Shown here: positions 17,887 through 26,393 of the stretch, piece by piece
Layout: each line of letters opens with the position of its first letter
Numbering within the stretch: the first letter of the stretch is position 1
Origin: CAYQZD01 sp964421875
Lineage (GTDB): Bacteria > Electryoneota > Tariuqbacteria > Tariuqbacterales > Tariuqbacteraceae
DNA length: 64,000 nt
Direction: 5' to 3'
Assembly: GCA_964421875.1 (NCBI GenBank)
Contig: CAYQZD010000003.1
Location: 11,296-75,295 of the forward strand
Translations under genes and position numbers: made by a program
The notes under the pieces: generated by a model
The model's input: the letters and a program-made list of their open reading frames with translations, nothing else
The model's database searches: none
Told to the model about the DNA's origin: nothing

Positions 17887-19068
17887 CTACGGCTTGGAAA
17901 CAATATCGACAATAAGGTCAAGGTCCCGCTGCGTCACAAAACTATGGGTGGGCATAGTAACCAGCCCTTCAGCTATTTCAATAGAATTGGGGAAAGCCTC
18001 GCGGGGATATCCCAGGTCGTAAATGTGATGATTGGGATGCATATACATCCTGGCGGTGTCGATGCCTTTCTCCCACAGCCTGCGTTGAGAGCGCTCACGC
18101 TCATCAGCGTTCAGGAAAACAACCGGCAGATGGTTGAACACCGGTTCGGCGCCGGGAATGATTTCAGGGAGCAGGATATGTTCATTATCTTTCAGCGCTT
18201 CATAGAGGAACATTCCATTGGTCCTTCGCTGCGCGTTGATTCTATCCAGCTTTGATAATATAATTCTTCCCAATGCGGCTTGAACGGAAGTGAATCTGAG
18301 AGCGTCGAAGTGAGTATGCACCTCTTCCGATTTGAAGCCCTTGATGAAAGGAAACAATGGGCCATAGACTCCGGGGCGCATCGCCAACGCAAACGCCGCC
18401 AACATTACCGCCATTTTTATCCCGCCCTTGGAATCATCCAACTCAGCCCGCTCATTACGCGCCAATTGCGCCAGTTCGCGGTCTTTAAAGGCGGCGAAAC
18501 CCCCGGTGTAGGTTGAGATATTTTTACCCTTGCAAAGGCTGAAAATCGCGCTCGGAGCGAAAGTCCCCGCCAATTTTCCCTCCAATTTCGCTCCGGGAGC
18601 TTGGGCGCAGTCCTCGACGACGAAAATATCGTCTCCGGTTAATTCTTCAATTCCATCGATTCGCATCGGAAAACCGAACATATGCACGGGTAAAACGGCG
18701 AGGGTTTTGTCCGATAATTCCCCCTTGAGCGATTGGGGGTCCATATTGAATGTACTGCGGGAAATATCGCAAACCCTGGTTTTTAAACCGATTTGGTCGA
18801 AAGCCAGCTTTAAAGTTGGGACAGTATAGGCGGGATAGATGACCTCGTCACGGTCGGGGCGGAGCTTCCGCATCGCTTTCAAGATAAGGTAGAGCGCGGT
18901 GGTGCCTTTGTTGACCAGAACGGTTTCCGCAAGGCCCAGCCATTGGGAGATGTCCTGTTCGAAGCGCTCGATCTCGTTCCGGCGGTAAATGCCCGCCGTC
19001 GCCCTAACTACTTCCGGGACTGTGATGGGCACTGCGGTGGTGGCGATTTTTCGGAAAAAAGGATTCAA
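17887..19068 (-). CDS. DegT/DnrJ/EryC1/StrS-family aminotransferase, copy 2
   Basis: A 393-residue PLP-dependent enzyme. It shows NKGTTALYLILKAM, the PLP aspartate in VVEDCAQAPGA, and the probable Schiff-base lysine in SLCKGKNIST followed by YTGGF. The C-terminal half lines the sugar-nucleotide site in related enzymes. It is more divergent than copy 1, notably the CKGKN context, so a different sugar is likely. The start is TTG at 19068; no strong Shine-Dalgarno precedes it. It stands between small uncharacterised genes inside the wider glycan region. Confidence 0.82.
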   Translation of the reverse strand: MNPFFRKIATTAVPITVPEVVRATAGIYRRNEIERFEQDISQWLGLAETVLVNKGTTALYLILKAMRKLRPDRDEVIYPAYTVPTLKLAFDQIGLKTRVCDISRSTFNMDPQSLKGELSDKTLAVLPVHMFGFPMRIDGIEELTGDDIFVVEDCAQAPGAKLEGKLAGTFAPSAIFSLCKGKNISTYTGGFAAFKDRELAQLARNERAELDDSKGGIKMAVMLAAFALAMRPGVYGPLFPFIKGFKSEEVHTHFDALRFTSVQAALGRIILSKLDRINAQRRTNGMFLYEALKDNEHILLPEIIPGAEPVFNHLPVVFLNADERERSQRRLWEKGIDTARMYMHPNHHIYDLGYPREAFPNSIEIAEGLVTMPTHSFVTQRDLDLIVDIVSKP

Positions 19069-19100
19069 AATATTGACTGACTAAATTAGATATAACTTGA

Positions 19101-19733
19101 TTATTTCTGAAATCTCACTCCTAAAGCCAACCCCATATCAAGGATGCCGTAATATGAATTGAGGTTTCTTTTATGCCTTACATGCTGCCATCTCTCTTCT
19201 TCTATTTCAACCTCGACACCGCTGACTCCCAGCTTCTTAAACTGAAGGAATACGGTGGATTTAGGTGATAAATAGATATCTGCCCCAAAAGTGAAATACT
19301 GCGCCAGCCCTTCAATGGTTTTCGGCTCACTGCCCGAAGCGCTGGCGCTTTTGTATTTTAACTTACCCTCATATTTATAGTATCCCGCGCCGATGCCGAA
19401 AAACACCTTGAATTTCTTCGTTCCTGTTCTAAAAAGAATCTCGCCTTCTAGAGGATAACCTTCAATCTTGTAGTCTTCTTCATAATAGTCGGAACTATTG
19501 TCCAAATTCTCCTCCTTATAATAATCATTCCCAATCCCGTAGCCCGCTGATAATCCATATATTACATTATCTCCGGCTTCGAGATACAGGTGTACTAAGA
19601 GGTTTTGAGGAACAGCATCGAATTCTTGCACAATCCCCGAACCGAGGCTGAACCCCAAAGTCTGGGAAGCAGCCGGAATAACGGAGGTAAAAAACCAGGC
19701 GGTGAAAGCGAATACTGTTATCAAAAATTTCAT
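19101..19733 (-). CDS. Outer-membrane beta-barrel protein
   Basis: A 210-residue exported protein. A signal peptide (MKFLITVFAFTAWFFTSVIP, cleavage near AASQ) is followed by alternating polar/hydrophobic strands with aromatic girdles (for example VHLYLEAGDNVIYGLSAGY, FKVFFGIGAGYYKYEG, FTFGADIYLSPKSTVFLQF). The last strand ends GLALGVRFQK. The size suits an 8-strand porin-like barrel of the OmpA/Opa-type fold. Its function is unknown. It confirms an outer membrane. Upstream 19741-19969 is AT-rich and holds no recognisable gene. Confidence 0.75.
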   Translation of the reverse strand: MKFLITVFAFTAWFFTSVIPAASQTLGFSLGSGIVQEFDAVPQNLLVHLYLEAGDNVIYGLSAGYGIGNDYYKEENLDNSSDYYEEDYKIEGYPLEGEILFRTGTKKFKVFFGIGAGYYKYEGKLKYKSASASGSEPKTIEGLAQYFTFGADIYLSPKSTVFLQFKKLGVSGVEVEIEEERWQHVRHKRNLNSYYGILDMGLALGVRFQK

Positions 19734-19969
19734 CTCACTCCTCCTGGCGTCGATTCAACTTTGCTCTTTCATTGAACTACAGTATTTGACTTGGATGCTG
19801 GTTATATAAATTTATAATCTAATTCATTTTAACAAATTAGGCAATAATCGAAACGATTTTTTTAAATTAATCCTGAAAATAAAGGCAAAATTGTAGGCAG
19901 GAGTGCCAACTCGGCAAAATATTTGTGTGTAGCGGAGCTGTGGTGGATACCCTCGAAGGCGAGATTCTT

Positions 19970-20641
19970 TCATCGCTTCTGCGCTTCTATGACAATAATC
20001 GGGGATAATTTTGACCAGGGCAGGATTAATCCTGCCGCTTGTTTCACATCGAAACCGGCGCGGTCCAGCATCCCTCGGATTTCCGGCAGCGTATAGGGAT
20101 TGAGGGGGAGGGTGCCGATACTGGGGTCGTAGTCTCGGACTTTCATATAGGCGCGTTTGACAAAGGGATTATCGCGGTTGCGGATGTCGAAGAAGAGACT
20201 GCCGCCGGGGTGGAGAATATCCCCGATTTGTGTCAGCGATTCAGCCACATCGGCGCTTGTTGGAAGATTGTAGAAAGTATTGACGCAGACTGCGAAATCG
20301 AGGGAGCCGAGCTTGAAGGGAAGTCGCCGGGCATCGCCTTTAATCAAAAAAGCGGTCTTTTCAAGGCGGGGGAAATAAGCCTCTTTTGCAGTCTTCAGCA
20401 TCTTATCGCTGTTATCGAAGAGCGCCGCCTTGAGCCGCCCCCCGCCGAGGATGTTTTCCAGCAGGTAACCTTCACCGCAGCCGATATCGACCACTATCCC
20501 CTCCCTCCCTCTAAGCAATCCCCGCACCTTTTCCCGCACCATCAGGCGGAAGATGTCGGTAGTGGGGATTCCCCGCTCGTTTTTCCGGGCGAAAGCGCGG
20601 CGCAAGGCTTTCACGACATTCTGCGAAAACGAAGCCATCAT
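19970..20641 (-). CDS. Class I SAM-dependent methyltransferase
   Basis: A 223-residue methyltransferase. Motif I is VVDIGCGEGYLL, the acidic end of strand 2 is ALFDNSDKM, and motif IV lies in LDFAVCVNTFYNLP. It methylates an unknown small molecule or glycan in the cytoplasm. The start overlaps the stop of the upstream GT4 gene by ATGA, so it is translationally coupled to that glycosyltransferase. A role in methylating a glycan or lipid intermediate is inferred from this coupling. Confidence 0.87.
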   Translation of the reverse strand: MMASFSQNVVKALRRAFARKNERGIPTTDIFRLMVREKVRGLLRGREGIVVDIGCGEGYLLENILGGGRLKAALFDNSDKMLKTAKEAYFPRLEKTAFLIKGDARRLPFKLGSLDFAVCVNTFYNLPTSADVAESLTQIGDILHPGGSLFFDIRNRDNPFVKRAYMKVRDYDPSIGTLPLNPYTLPEIRGMLDRAGFDVKQAAGLILPWSKLSPIIVIEAQKR

Positions 20642-21786
20642 CGCTCCACCATCGACACTACCTCAGCCCTCCCCGCCCAGTCCATCTCCCGTTCCACTCG
20701 CTGACGCCCGTATTCACCGATTTCTCTCCGCAAAGTCGGGTTGGAAAGCAGCTTGTCCGCCGCCGCCGTAAACTCCGCGACAGAATCAGGATCGATGAGG
20801 AAACCGCTCTTGCCGTCCTCCACCGCCTCCACCGCGCCCCCGGATTTCCCGCCAATAACCGGCTTGCCGCAGGCGGAAGCTTCGACGAAGGAAATGCCGA
20901 ACCCTTCGATGGAGTCGGTAGTATCGAAAATCTCCCGGTTGGGCATTACATAGATGTCGCAAAGACGGTAATAATCGGGTAACTCTTCATCGGGAACGAA
21001 ACCGGCAAATCCGACCGCATCGGAAACGCCAAGGACTTCCGACAGGGATTGCAGACGCTCCCTGTCCGGTCCCTTCCCTACAATAAGGTAGAAGGTTTGC
21101 GGATGTTTCTTGAGTAATTCCGATAGGGATTTTATCACCAGGTCATGCCCTTTACGTTCCGAAACGCGAGCCACGGTGAGGAGAATGTTCTTCCCCTCGG
21201 GATTCCATTTCGCTATTAGTGATTCAGGGGCGGCGCCCGGAGTGAAAACCGATGGGTCCACTCCGGGCAGGACAATGGGTACTTTTGCTTGCGGAAAACC
21301 GTAATCCAAAAATTCTTGGCGGCAAAACTCCGAATTAGCCACAATCTGCCGCGCGCCTTTCAACAAGGTTCTTGCCCAGAAGGTGGTGAAACGCCCTTTC
21401 ATATAGACCGGCAGGGTTTCGCCGCCATAAACCCACAGGATATAGGGTACGCCGAAAAAAACTTTCATCAGCCAGCCGATGGTGCCGGAAATCCAGATTT
21501 GCCCCGCGTGAATCATACGCACCCCCCGAAACATCACCAGCCACTTCACCCAGATCATTTGGGTGAGGGCGTTTAGGGTTTTCGCCAGCCTCCCTGTTCC
21601 GCTAAACTTGGGATGACGAATGACTTTGGAGGATTCGCCGCGGTCGAAATCGGCGCCTCCCTTGACTGCAGGAGTGAGTATCCAGTGAGTTTCAGAGTCC
21701 AGTCGTTTCCATACCTGGTGATACACCGTTGATATACCGGATACCACCGGAGGATAATCGTTGGTAATCAGGATGGTTCTGGGCAT
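20638..21786 (-). CDS. Glycosyltransferase family 4 protein (copy 2)
   Basis: A 382-residue GT4 enzyme. The acceptor domain starts ITNDYPPVVSGISTVYHQVW. The donor domain contains LLTVARVSERKGHD, VGKGPDRERL, FAGFVPDEELPDYY and the EX7E motif region EGFGISFVEASACGKPV. It is closest in pattern to mannosyl- or glucosyltransferases of surface polysaccharide pathways. It precedes and overlaps the methyltransferase gene. Upstream, a MITE-like inverted repeat (21882-21951) separates it from the Mrp gene. Confidence 0.9.
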   Translation of the reverse strand: MPRTILITNDYPPVVSGISTVYHQVWKRLDSETHWILTPAVKGGADFDRGESSKVIRHPKFSGTGRLAKTLNALTQMIWVKWLVMFRGVRMIHAGQIWISGTIGWLMKVFFGVPYILWVYGGETLPVYMKGRFTTFWARTLLKGARQIVANSEFCRQEFLDYGFPQAKVPIVLPGVDPSVFTPGAAPESLIAKWNPEGKNILLTVARVSERKGHDLVIKSLSELLKKHPQTFYLIVGKGPDRERLQSLSEVLGVSDAVGFAGFVPDEELPDYYRLCDIYVMPNREIFDTTDSIEGFGISFVEASACGKPVIGGKSGGAVEAVEDGKSGFLIDPDSVAEFTAAADKLLSNPTLRREIGEYGRQRVEREMDWAGRAEVVSMVER

Positions 21787-22034
21787 AATCCAAGTGTCTT
21801 TTTGGTAGGGGTGTTCAAATTGTCACTTCTGACGGGTATATCACCCTTTGTGTCGCAGAGTCCCCGCAACACATCAGCTCAGTAGGGGCGAAGCATTCTT
21901 AATTTATCAACAAAATTATTAAAGATTTATGCTGGAATGCTTCGCCCCTACAAAAACAAACTTGCCATTCAAGTTAGCGCATATCCCCCTATCTACCTTT
22001 AGAAAAGGAAGAAACCAGGCGGGATATCCCCCTT
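21787..22034. repeat. MITE-like element with perfect 17-bp inverted repeats
   Basis: GTAGGGGCGAAGCATTC (21882-21898) faces its exact reverse complement (21935-21951) across a 36-bp AT-rich spacer. A degenerate copy of the GTCGCAGAGTCCCCGC family lies at 21851-21870. No gene is supported. The GTAGGGGCGAA arms occur with other interiors elsewhere in the window (for example 41840, 61364, 63302). Confidence 0.7.
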
Positions 22035-22916
22035 TCACGCATCCAATTTTAATAAAGGCTCGATAACCTTCGAAAGGACTTCGGTAGTTTTTCCCCCTTT
22101 GGCGCCGGCGGAAATCAGCGGAGTTCCCTTATCGCCGGAACTGACGAATTCCGGATCGACGGGCACTGCGCCCAGGAAGGGGACTTTAAGCTCGGCAGCC
22201 ATTTTCTCTCCGCCGCCGCTGCTGAAAATATCGGTCGCCTGGCCGCAGTGCGGACAAACAAAACCGCTCATATTCTCAATCACACCTAAGATAGGAAGGT
22301 CTAATTTGCGGCAGAACTGAATGGAACGGCGCACATCTTCGATGGCGAGTTCCTGTGGAGTGGTGACAATCACCGCGCCCCTGGCGCTGGGGATAAGCTG
22401 GGCTATCGACAGCGGTTCATCGCCGGTGCCGGGAGGTGAATCCACAATAAGGTAATCCAGTTCCCCCCACTCCACATCGCGCAGGAACTGCTTAATCACA
22501 CCGTATTTCATCGGTCCCCGCCAGATAACAGCGTCGTCCTTGTTTTTAACAAGAAAACCGATGGACATCACTTTCAGATTGGAATCATAGCGCACCGGGA
22601 GCAGGGAGTTTTCCGTGGCGGCGACCGGCGCGCCGTTGAGTCCCAGCAGCCGGGGGATGCTGGGACCGTGAACATCGATATCCATCAGTCCGGTCCGCTT
22701 CCCGGCTTGACTCAGCGCCGCGGCGAGGTTGACCGCCACAGTGCTTTTTCCCACGCCGCCCTTCCCGGACAAAACCATTATAGTATGCTTGATTTGACAG
22801 AGGCGCTGGTTTAATAACTGCCTTTCCTGGAATTCTTTATCGTCTTCGCCCTCCATTTGTTTCTTCGCGGGGCATTCGCCGTCTTCGCAAGAGCTGCATT
22901 CTTTCTCTTCGTTCAT
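22035..22916 (-). CDS. mrp: Mrp/NBP35-family P-loop ATPase, Fe-S cluster carrier
   Basis: A 293-residue ParA-like ATPase of the Mrp/ApbC/NBP35 group, which binds and delivers 4Fe-4S clusters in the cytoplasm. The deviant Walker A is SGKGGVGKST (about 49-58), followed by DIDVHGPSIPRLLG and the switch region VDSPPGTGDEP. The CxxC cluster ligands are in FVCPHCGQAT. The N-terminus adds cysteines (CSSCEDGEC) as in Nbp35-type proteins. A dispersed repeat (22948-23046) lies just upstream of the ATG. Confidence 0.93.
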   Translation of the reverse strand: MNEEKECSSCEDGECPAKKQMEGEDDKEFQERQLLNQRLCQIKHTIMVLSGKGGVGKSTVAVNLAAALSQAGKRTGLMDIDVHGPSIPRLLGLNGAPVAATENSLLPVRYDSNLKVMSIGFLVKNKDDAVIWRGPMKYGVIKQFLRDVEWGELDYLIVDSPPGTGDEPLSIAQLIPSARGAVIVTTPQELAIEDVRRSIQFCRKLDLPILGVIENMSGFVCPHCGQATDIFSSGGGEKMAAELKVPFLGAVPVDPEFVSSGDKGTPLISAGAKGGKTTEVLSKVIEPLLKLDA

Positions 22917-23057
22917 TATATCTCTACTTTCTGATTTTGATTTATTGGTAACGCTTTACTAATGTGAAGAGTAAGCGTCATTCTGGCCGCGAAGCGAGCC
23001 AGAATCCTTCTTCTCCGGAGGGATTCCGGCTGCGCCGGAATGACAATTAGGCTATCT
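22917..23057. repeat. Dispersed repeat with paired palindromes (family B)
   Basis: GTAACGCTTTACTAATGTGA leads into CATTCTGGC...GCCAGAATC and then GGATTCCGGC...GCCGGAATGAC. The same arrangement recurs at 53190-53295, and a shortened copy at 30925-31013. Each copy lies at the 5' side of a minus-strand gene. Confidence 0.75.
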
Positions 23058-23861
23058 TTATACTCTCAAATTCACCTTTTTGATTCCGCCTTTAAAACGC
23101 CGCATACCGCCCCCCTCGCTGACCGCCCGCAATACTAACGAAAAATCCATCACCTTCACCCCTGAAACCAAAGTCACCGATGTGTTACGAAAAGGTTCCA
23201 CAATCATCGGAGCGGAAGCCCCCAAAATCACGGTTTCCCGGCAGTTACAACAAGCGGCGAGCAACCCGTCTATAGTGTCGTTCACAATGGAAGTGGCGGT
23301 GATTATCGCGGCGTCGCATCCCGGCAGCAGTGAATGCGCTTGCTCCGCCGGTAGCATCCCCGGACTGGCGTTCCCCTCGATTTCGAAAATGAGCAGCCGT
23401 TTCACCCGGGACTTCAGATCCGGAACCAGCGGCTCGAAATGCCCCACCATCCCCACCGTGTCCTCCGGTTTCAAGGTAACCAAACGCCGGGTGTCGCCCG
23501 GTGTGAAATCCGGCTTCAGGGTGAGGGCGAGGGCGTTCGCAGTTGCTAATCCCACCGCCCGCTGAATCTGAACCGGCGATTCCAGCATCGCCAGCAGCTC
23601 TCCCGCCGCACTACCTGCAAGAGAAATCCGCCCCGGAAAATAGCGGCATCCACGCGGAATAATATCCAAAAATGTGTATGCCAGTCCTATCTCACCGCTA
23701 TCCAACTTAACTGCAGTGTAAGTGAGGCCGATGCGAACATCGGAGACCGTTTCGTTCTCAGCGGCGGCGGAAAAAGCCTCGACAAGGCTTCGCTTTATGT
23801 TATATTCAGGATTCAGGATTCTGGATTCTGGATTCTGGATTCTGGATTCTGGATTCAGTAT
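23058..23861 (-). CDS. DUF364/DUF4213 Rossmann-like protein, start codon missing or non-canonical
   Basis: The conserved part covers the end of a DUF4213-like N-terminal domain and a full DUF364 Rossmann-like domain. A possible heavy-metal chelation role has been suggested for the family; the reaction is unknown. Motifs include GMVGHFEPLVP, LLPGCDAAIITATSIVNDT and VILGASAPM. A TTG at 23705 would delete conserved sequence: the frame continues upstream through KRSLVEAFSAAAENETVSDV, which fits the family. No ATG, GTG or TTG occurs before the in-frame TGA at 23862-23864, because the frame enters an array of 7-bp repeats. The gene may use CTG or ATA, or may have lost its start to repeat growth. 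Confidence 0.7.
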   Translation of the reverse strand: MLNPESRIQNPESRILNPEYNIKRSLVEAFSAAAENETVSDVRIGLTYTAVKLDSGEIGLAYTFLDIIPRGCRYFPGRISLAGSAAGELLAMLESPVQIQRAVGLATANALALTLKPDFTPGDTRRLVTLKPEDTVGMVGHFEPLVPDLKSRVKRLLIFEIEGNASPGMLPAEQAHSLLPGCDAAIITATSIVNDTIDGLLAACCNCRETVILGASAPMIVEPFRNTSVTLVSGVKVMDFSLVLRAVSEGGGMRRFKGGIKKVNLRV

Positions 23862-23887
23862 TCAGTATTCAGTATTCAGTATTCTTC
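23804..23887. repeat. Heptamer array between the OPT transporter stop and the DUF364 frame
   Basis: Eleven exact-length 7-bp units run from 23804 to 23880: ATTCAGG x2, ATTCTGG x5, ATTCAGT x4, then ATTCTTC and the CTA stop complement of the transporter gene at 23888-23890. The array directly joins two genes. Confidence 0.95.
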
Positions 23888-25909
23888 CTATTCTTCCGCT
23901 TTGGCGCGGGTAGCGTCCCAATAGATATAGATACCCAGCAGGATAAATACTATCAGCCCCAGCCAGTTGCCCGCCTGCCCGATATTTTTCAAATCGGGAA
24001 CTAAGGTCATTTGGAACTTGTCCTCGAAGAACTTGAACAAGGCTCCTACCACGCCGATGATGGCTCCCCCCGCGATGAGTCCGGAAGCGATAAGGATGCC
24101 CTTTTCGTGGCGGGACTTGGCGAGTTTCTCCTTCTTGGAGGATTTTTTCACCAGCCAGGCGACGATCGCCCCGGCCATTATCGGTGAATTGAGTTCTATG
24201 GGGAGGTACATCCCCAATGCGAACGCCAGCGCGCTCACGCCTAACATCTCAACAATAATAGCGAAGATTACTCCCAGTCCGTAGAGGAACCAGGGCGCCT
24301 GCCCCCCGCCCATCAATCCGTCGATGACCGCCGCCATCGCGTTAGCCTGCGGAGCCGGCAGAGGATTGGGATGCGCCGGCGAAGGGGAATAGCCATAAAC
24401 GTGAGCCAGCAGGATTATGACCGCCGTTACGGTTATCGAGGCGGCGACACAACCCCAGATGTTAGACCACTCGATCGACTTGGGGGTTGAACCCAGCCAG
24501 TAACCGATTTTGAACTGAGTGACCAGACTCCCCGCCATCGACAAAGCGGTGCAGACCACCCCCCCGATTAATATAGTGGCGAGCATACCCTCCTTGCCGC
24601 TCATCCCAAGCTGAGACAGCAACACTGCGGACACAATCAAGGTCATCAGCGTCATCCCGGAAATAGGAGTCACACTAATCATCGCCACCGCCCAGGCGGA
24701 TACGGAGATGAAGAGGAAGGCGATAACCAAGGTTAATAGAATCGACACTATGGACAATCCGGTGGCGCCTTCCATCCCGCTGAGCACCACAAATCGGAAA
24801 TAGACCCAAATGAGGAGGGTGACAGCGATAATCATACCGATAACCAGCGACATTGGGATGTCGCGATCGACGCGGCTTTGCCCGGCGGATTCGTCGCGGT
24901 CGCGTTTGCGGAACACTTCCTTCAGCGCCTGAGAAAAAGCGCTGACGATGACCTTCGACATCTTTAAAATAGAAATGACCCCGGCGGCGAAAATGCCCCC
25001 GATACCCACATAGCGGGCGTAATGGTAGAAAACGTCCTCTGCGGGCATTTCAGCTATCGGCGAAGGTCCTGGTGGTATAATCGTTCCCGCAGGAAGAAAA
25101 CTGCCTAAATAAGCGAACAACGGCGTCAGCACAAAAAACGACATCACCGACCCGGCTAAGATGATGGAAGCGTACCGCACGCCGATAAGATATCCCAGCC
25201 CCATAATAGCGGCGGAGGTGTTGAGGCTGAATACCAGCTTCACCTTAAGCGTGAAGAAGTCGAAAAGGCTTATCATCGAAGTGGAGAAACTCTCCGCCCA
25301 GGCGCGCATCGAAATGGAGAGGAAATCGTAAACCGCGCCGATACCGATAGCGTATGCTAAGATTTTCGCCTGCTTGCCACCCTTTTCCCCCACCACCAGC
25401 ACTTCGGTGATGGCAGTGCCTTCGGGGAAAGGAAGTTTGCCGTGCTGGTCGGAGACAAAGTAGCGCCTGAAGGGAATCAGAAACAACACCCCTAATATCG
25501 CGCCCAATAATGGAACCAGAAAAATCTGGAAAAAGTTGGTGTCGAGATCTAACACGAAAATCGCCGGCATCACGAACACCGACCCGCCCGCTACAATCCC
25601 GGAAGTCGCCCCCACCGCTAAAATATTGATATTCTCCAACAGGGTGCTCTTGCGCGCCAGCATCGCGGAAAATCCCACAGCGAGAATGGAGATGGGGATG
25701 GCGCTTTCGATGCCCTGCCCTAATTTCAACGCAATATATGACGCCGCACCGGAAAACAAAAGGGTCATTACCAGCCCGAATAGCACCGAGCGGACTGTGA
25801 CTTCAAGGAAGCCTTTCTCCTTGCTGATGACGGGAACATACTTTTCCCCCGGCTTCAATTCCCGGTAAGCGTTTTCGGGGAGCCGCATCTTATTCGAATT
25901 ATCAGCCAT
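23888..25909 (-). CDS. OPT-family oligopeptide transporter
   Basis: A 673-residue polytopic membrane protein of the OPT (oligopeptide/YSL) family, with about 16 hydrophobic segments. Typical features include the N-terminal EVTVRSVLFGLVM segment, FRRYFVSDQHGKLPFPEGTA, and the late SALAFALGMYLPIELNSPIM motif. OPT proteins import small peptides or metal-chelate complexes by proton symport across the cytoplasmic membrane. AGGAAC before the ATG is a moderate ribosome binding site. The adjacent DUF364 gene, from a family with a suggested metal-chelate link, hints at metal-chelate handling, but the specificity is unproven. Confidence 0.93.
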   Translation of the reverse strand: MADNSNKMRLPENAYRELKPGEKYVPVISKEKGFLEVTVRSVLFGLVMTLLFSGAASYIALKLGQGIESAIPISILAVGFSAMLARKSTLLENINILAVGATSGIVAGGSVFVMPAIFVLDLDTNFFQIFLVPLLGAILGVLFLIPFRRYFVSDQHGKLPFPEGTAITEVLVVGEKGGKQAKILAYAIGIGAVYDFLSISMRAWAESFSTSMISLFDFFTLKVKLVFSLNTSAAIMGLGYLIGVRYASIILAGSVMSFFVLTPLFAYLGSFLPAGTIIPPGPSPIAEMPAEDVFYHYARYVGIGGIFAAGVISILKMSKVIVSAFSQALKEVFRKRDRDESAGQSRVDRDIPMSLVIGMIIAVTLLIWVYFRFVVLSGMEGATGLSIVSILLTLVIAFLFISVSAWAVAMISVTPISGMTLMTLIVSAVLLSQLGMSGKEGMLATILIGGVVCTALSMAGSLVTQFKIGYWLGSTPKSIEWSNIWGCVAASITVTAVIILLAHVYGYSPSPAHPNPLPAPQANAMAAVIDGLMGGGQAPWFLYGLGVIFAIIVEMLGVSALAFALGMYLPIELNSPIMAGAIVAWLVKKSSKKEKLAKSRHEKGILIASGLIAGGAIIGVVGALFKFFEDKFQMTLVPDLKNIGQAGNWLGLIVFILLGIYIYWDATRAKAEE

Positions 25910-26393
25910 TTAATCGTTCCTTTGTATGTCGATTATATTTTAAATATAGTAGCCGGCAGTCGGCAATCGGTAATCGGCTGTCGGCTTGTAGGGCGGAATC
26001 TGATTCCGCCGGTTGTCTCTAATCGAAGAGACTGCATAATCCCCGCACGCTTCAGCGCTCACGACGAAAGGTAGGCGGGGGGTTCATCCCCCCGTATCAT
26101 TTTTCCGCGTTCCCAATCTCATACGAGGGAAAATATGCAATGGTGCGATAGAGTCCCTGCACTCTGTCGCATTAATTTGTGAGTTTCCCTCATTCCCACA
26201 CTCCCGCGTGGGAACGCATATCAAGGATTGTTAGAAGCATATCTTTATAATTTATGGTACATTTTTCACAAAATCAATTTACAGAAACAGACTGGTGAAT
26301 TTAGAGGAGATTAGCGCGGATTGATGGGGGGGTAGTTCGGTTTCCAATTAGACCAGGATGATAAATCAATCACTTATGTATCGTCAATTCATC
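25910..26393. repeat. Intergenic repeat cluster
   Basis: Contents in order: a 7-bp periodic tract (CGGCAGT/CGGCAAT/CGGTAAT/CGGCTGT, about 25948-25985); palindrome GGCGGAATCTGATTCCGCC (25993-26011); GGCGGGGGGTTCATCCCCCC (26073-26092); GCGATAGAGTCCCTGCACTCTGTCGC (26147-26172); and a copy of the CCTCGTTCCCACGC-type palindrome (26190-26220). I see no gene. Confidence 0.75.

Noticed and set aside
23804..23880. CRISPR-like repeat array
   Set aside because: Units are contiguous 7-mers without spacers; there are no cas genes anywhere in the window.
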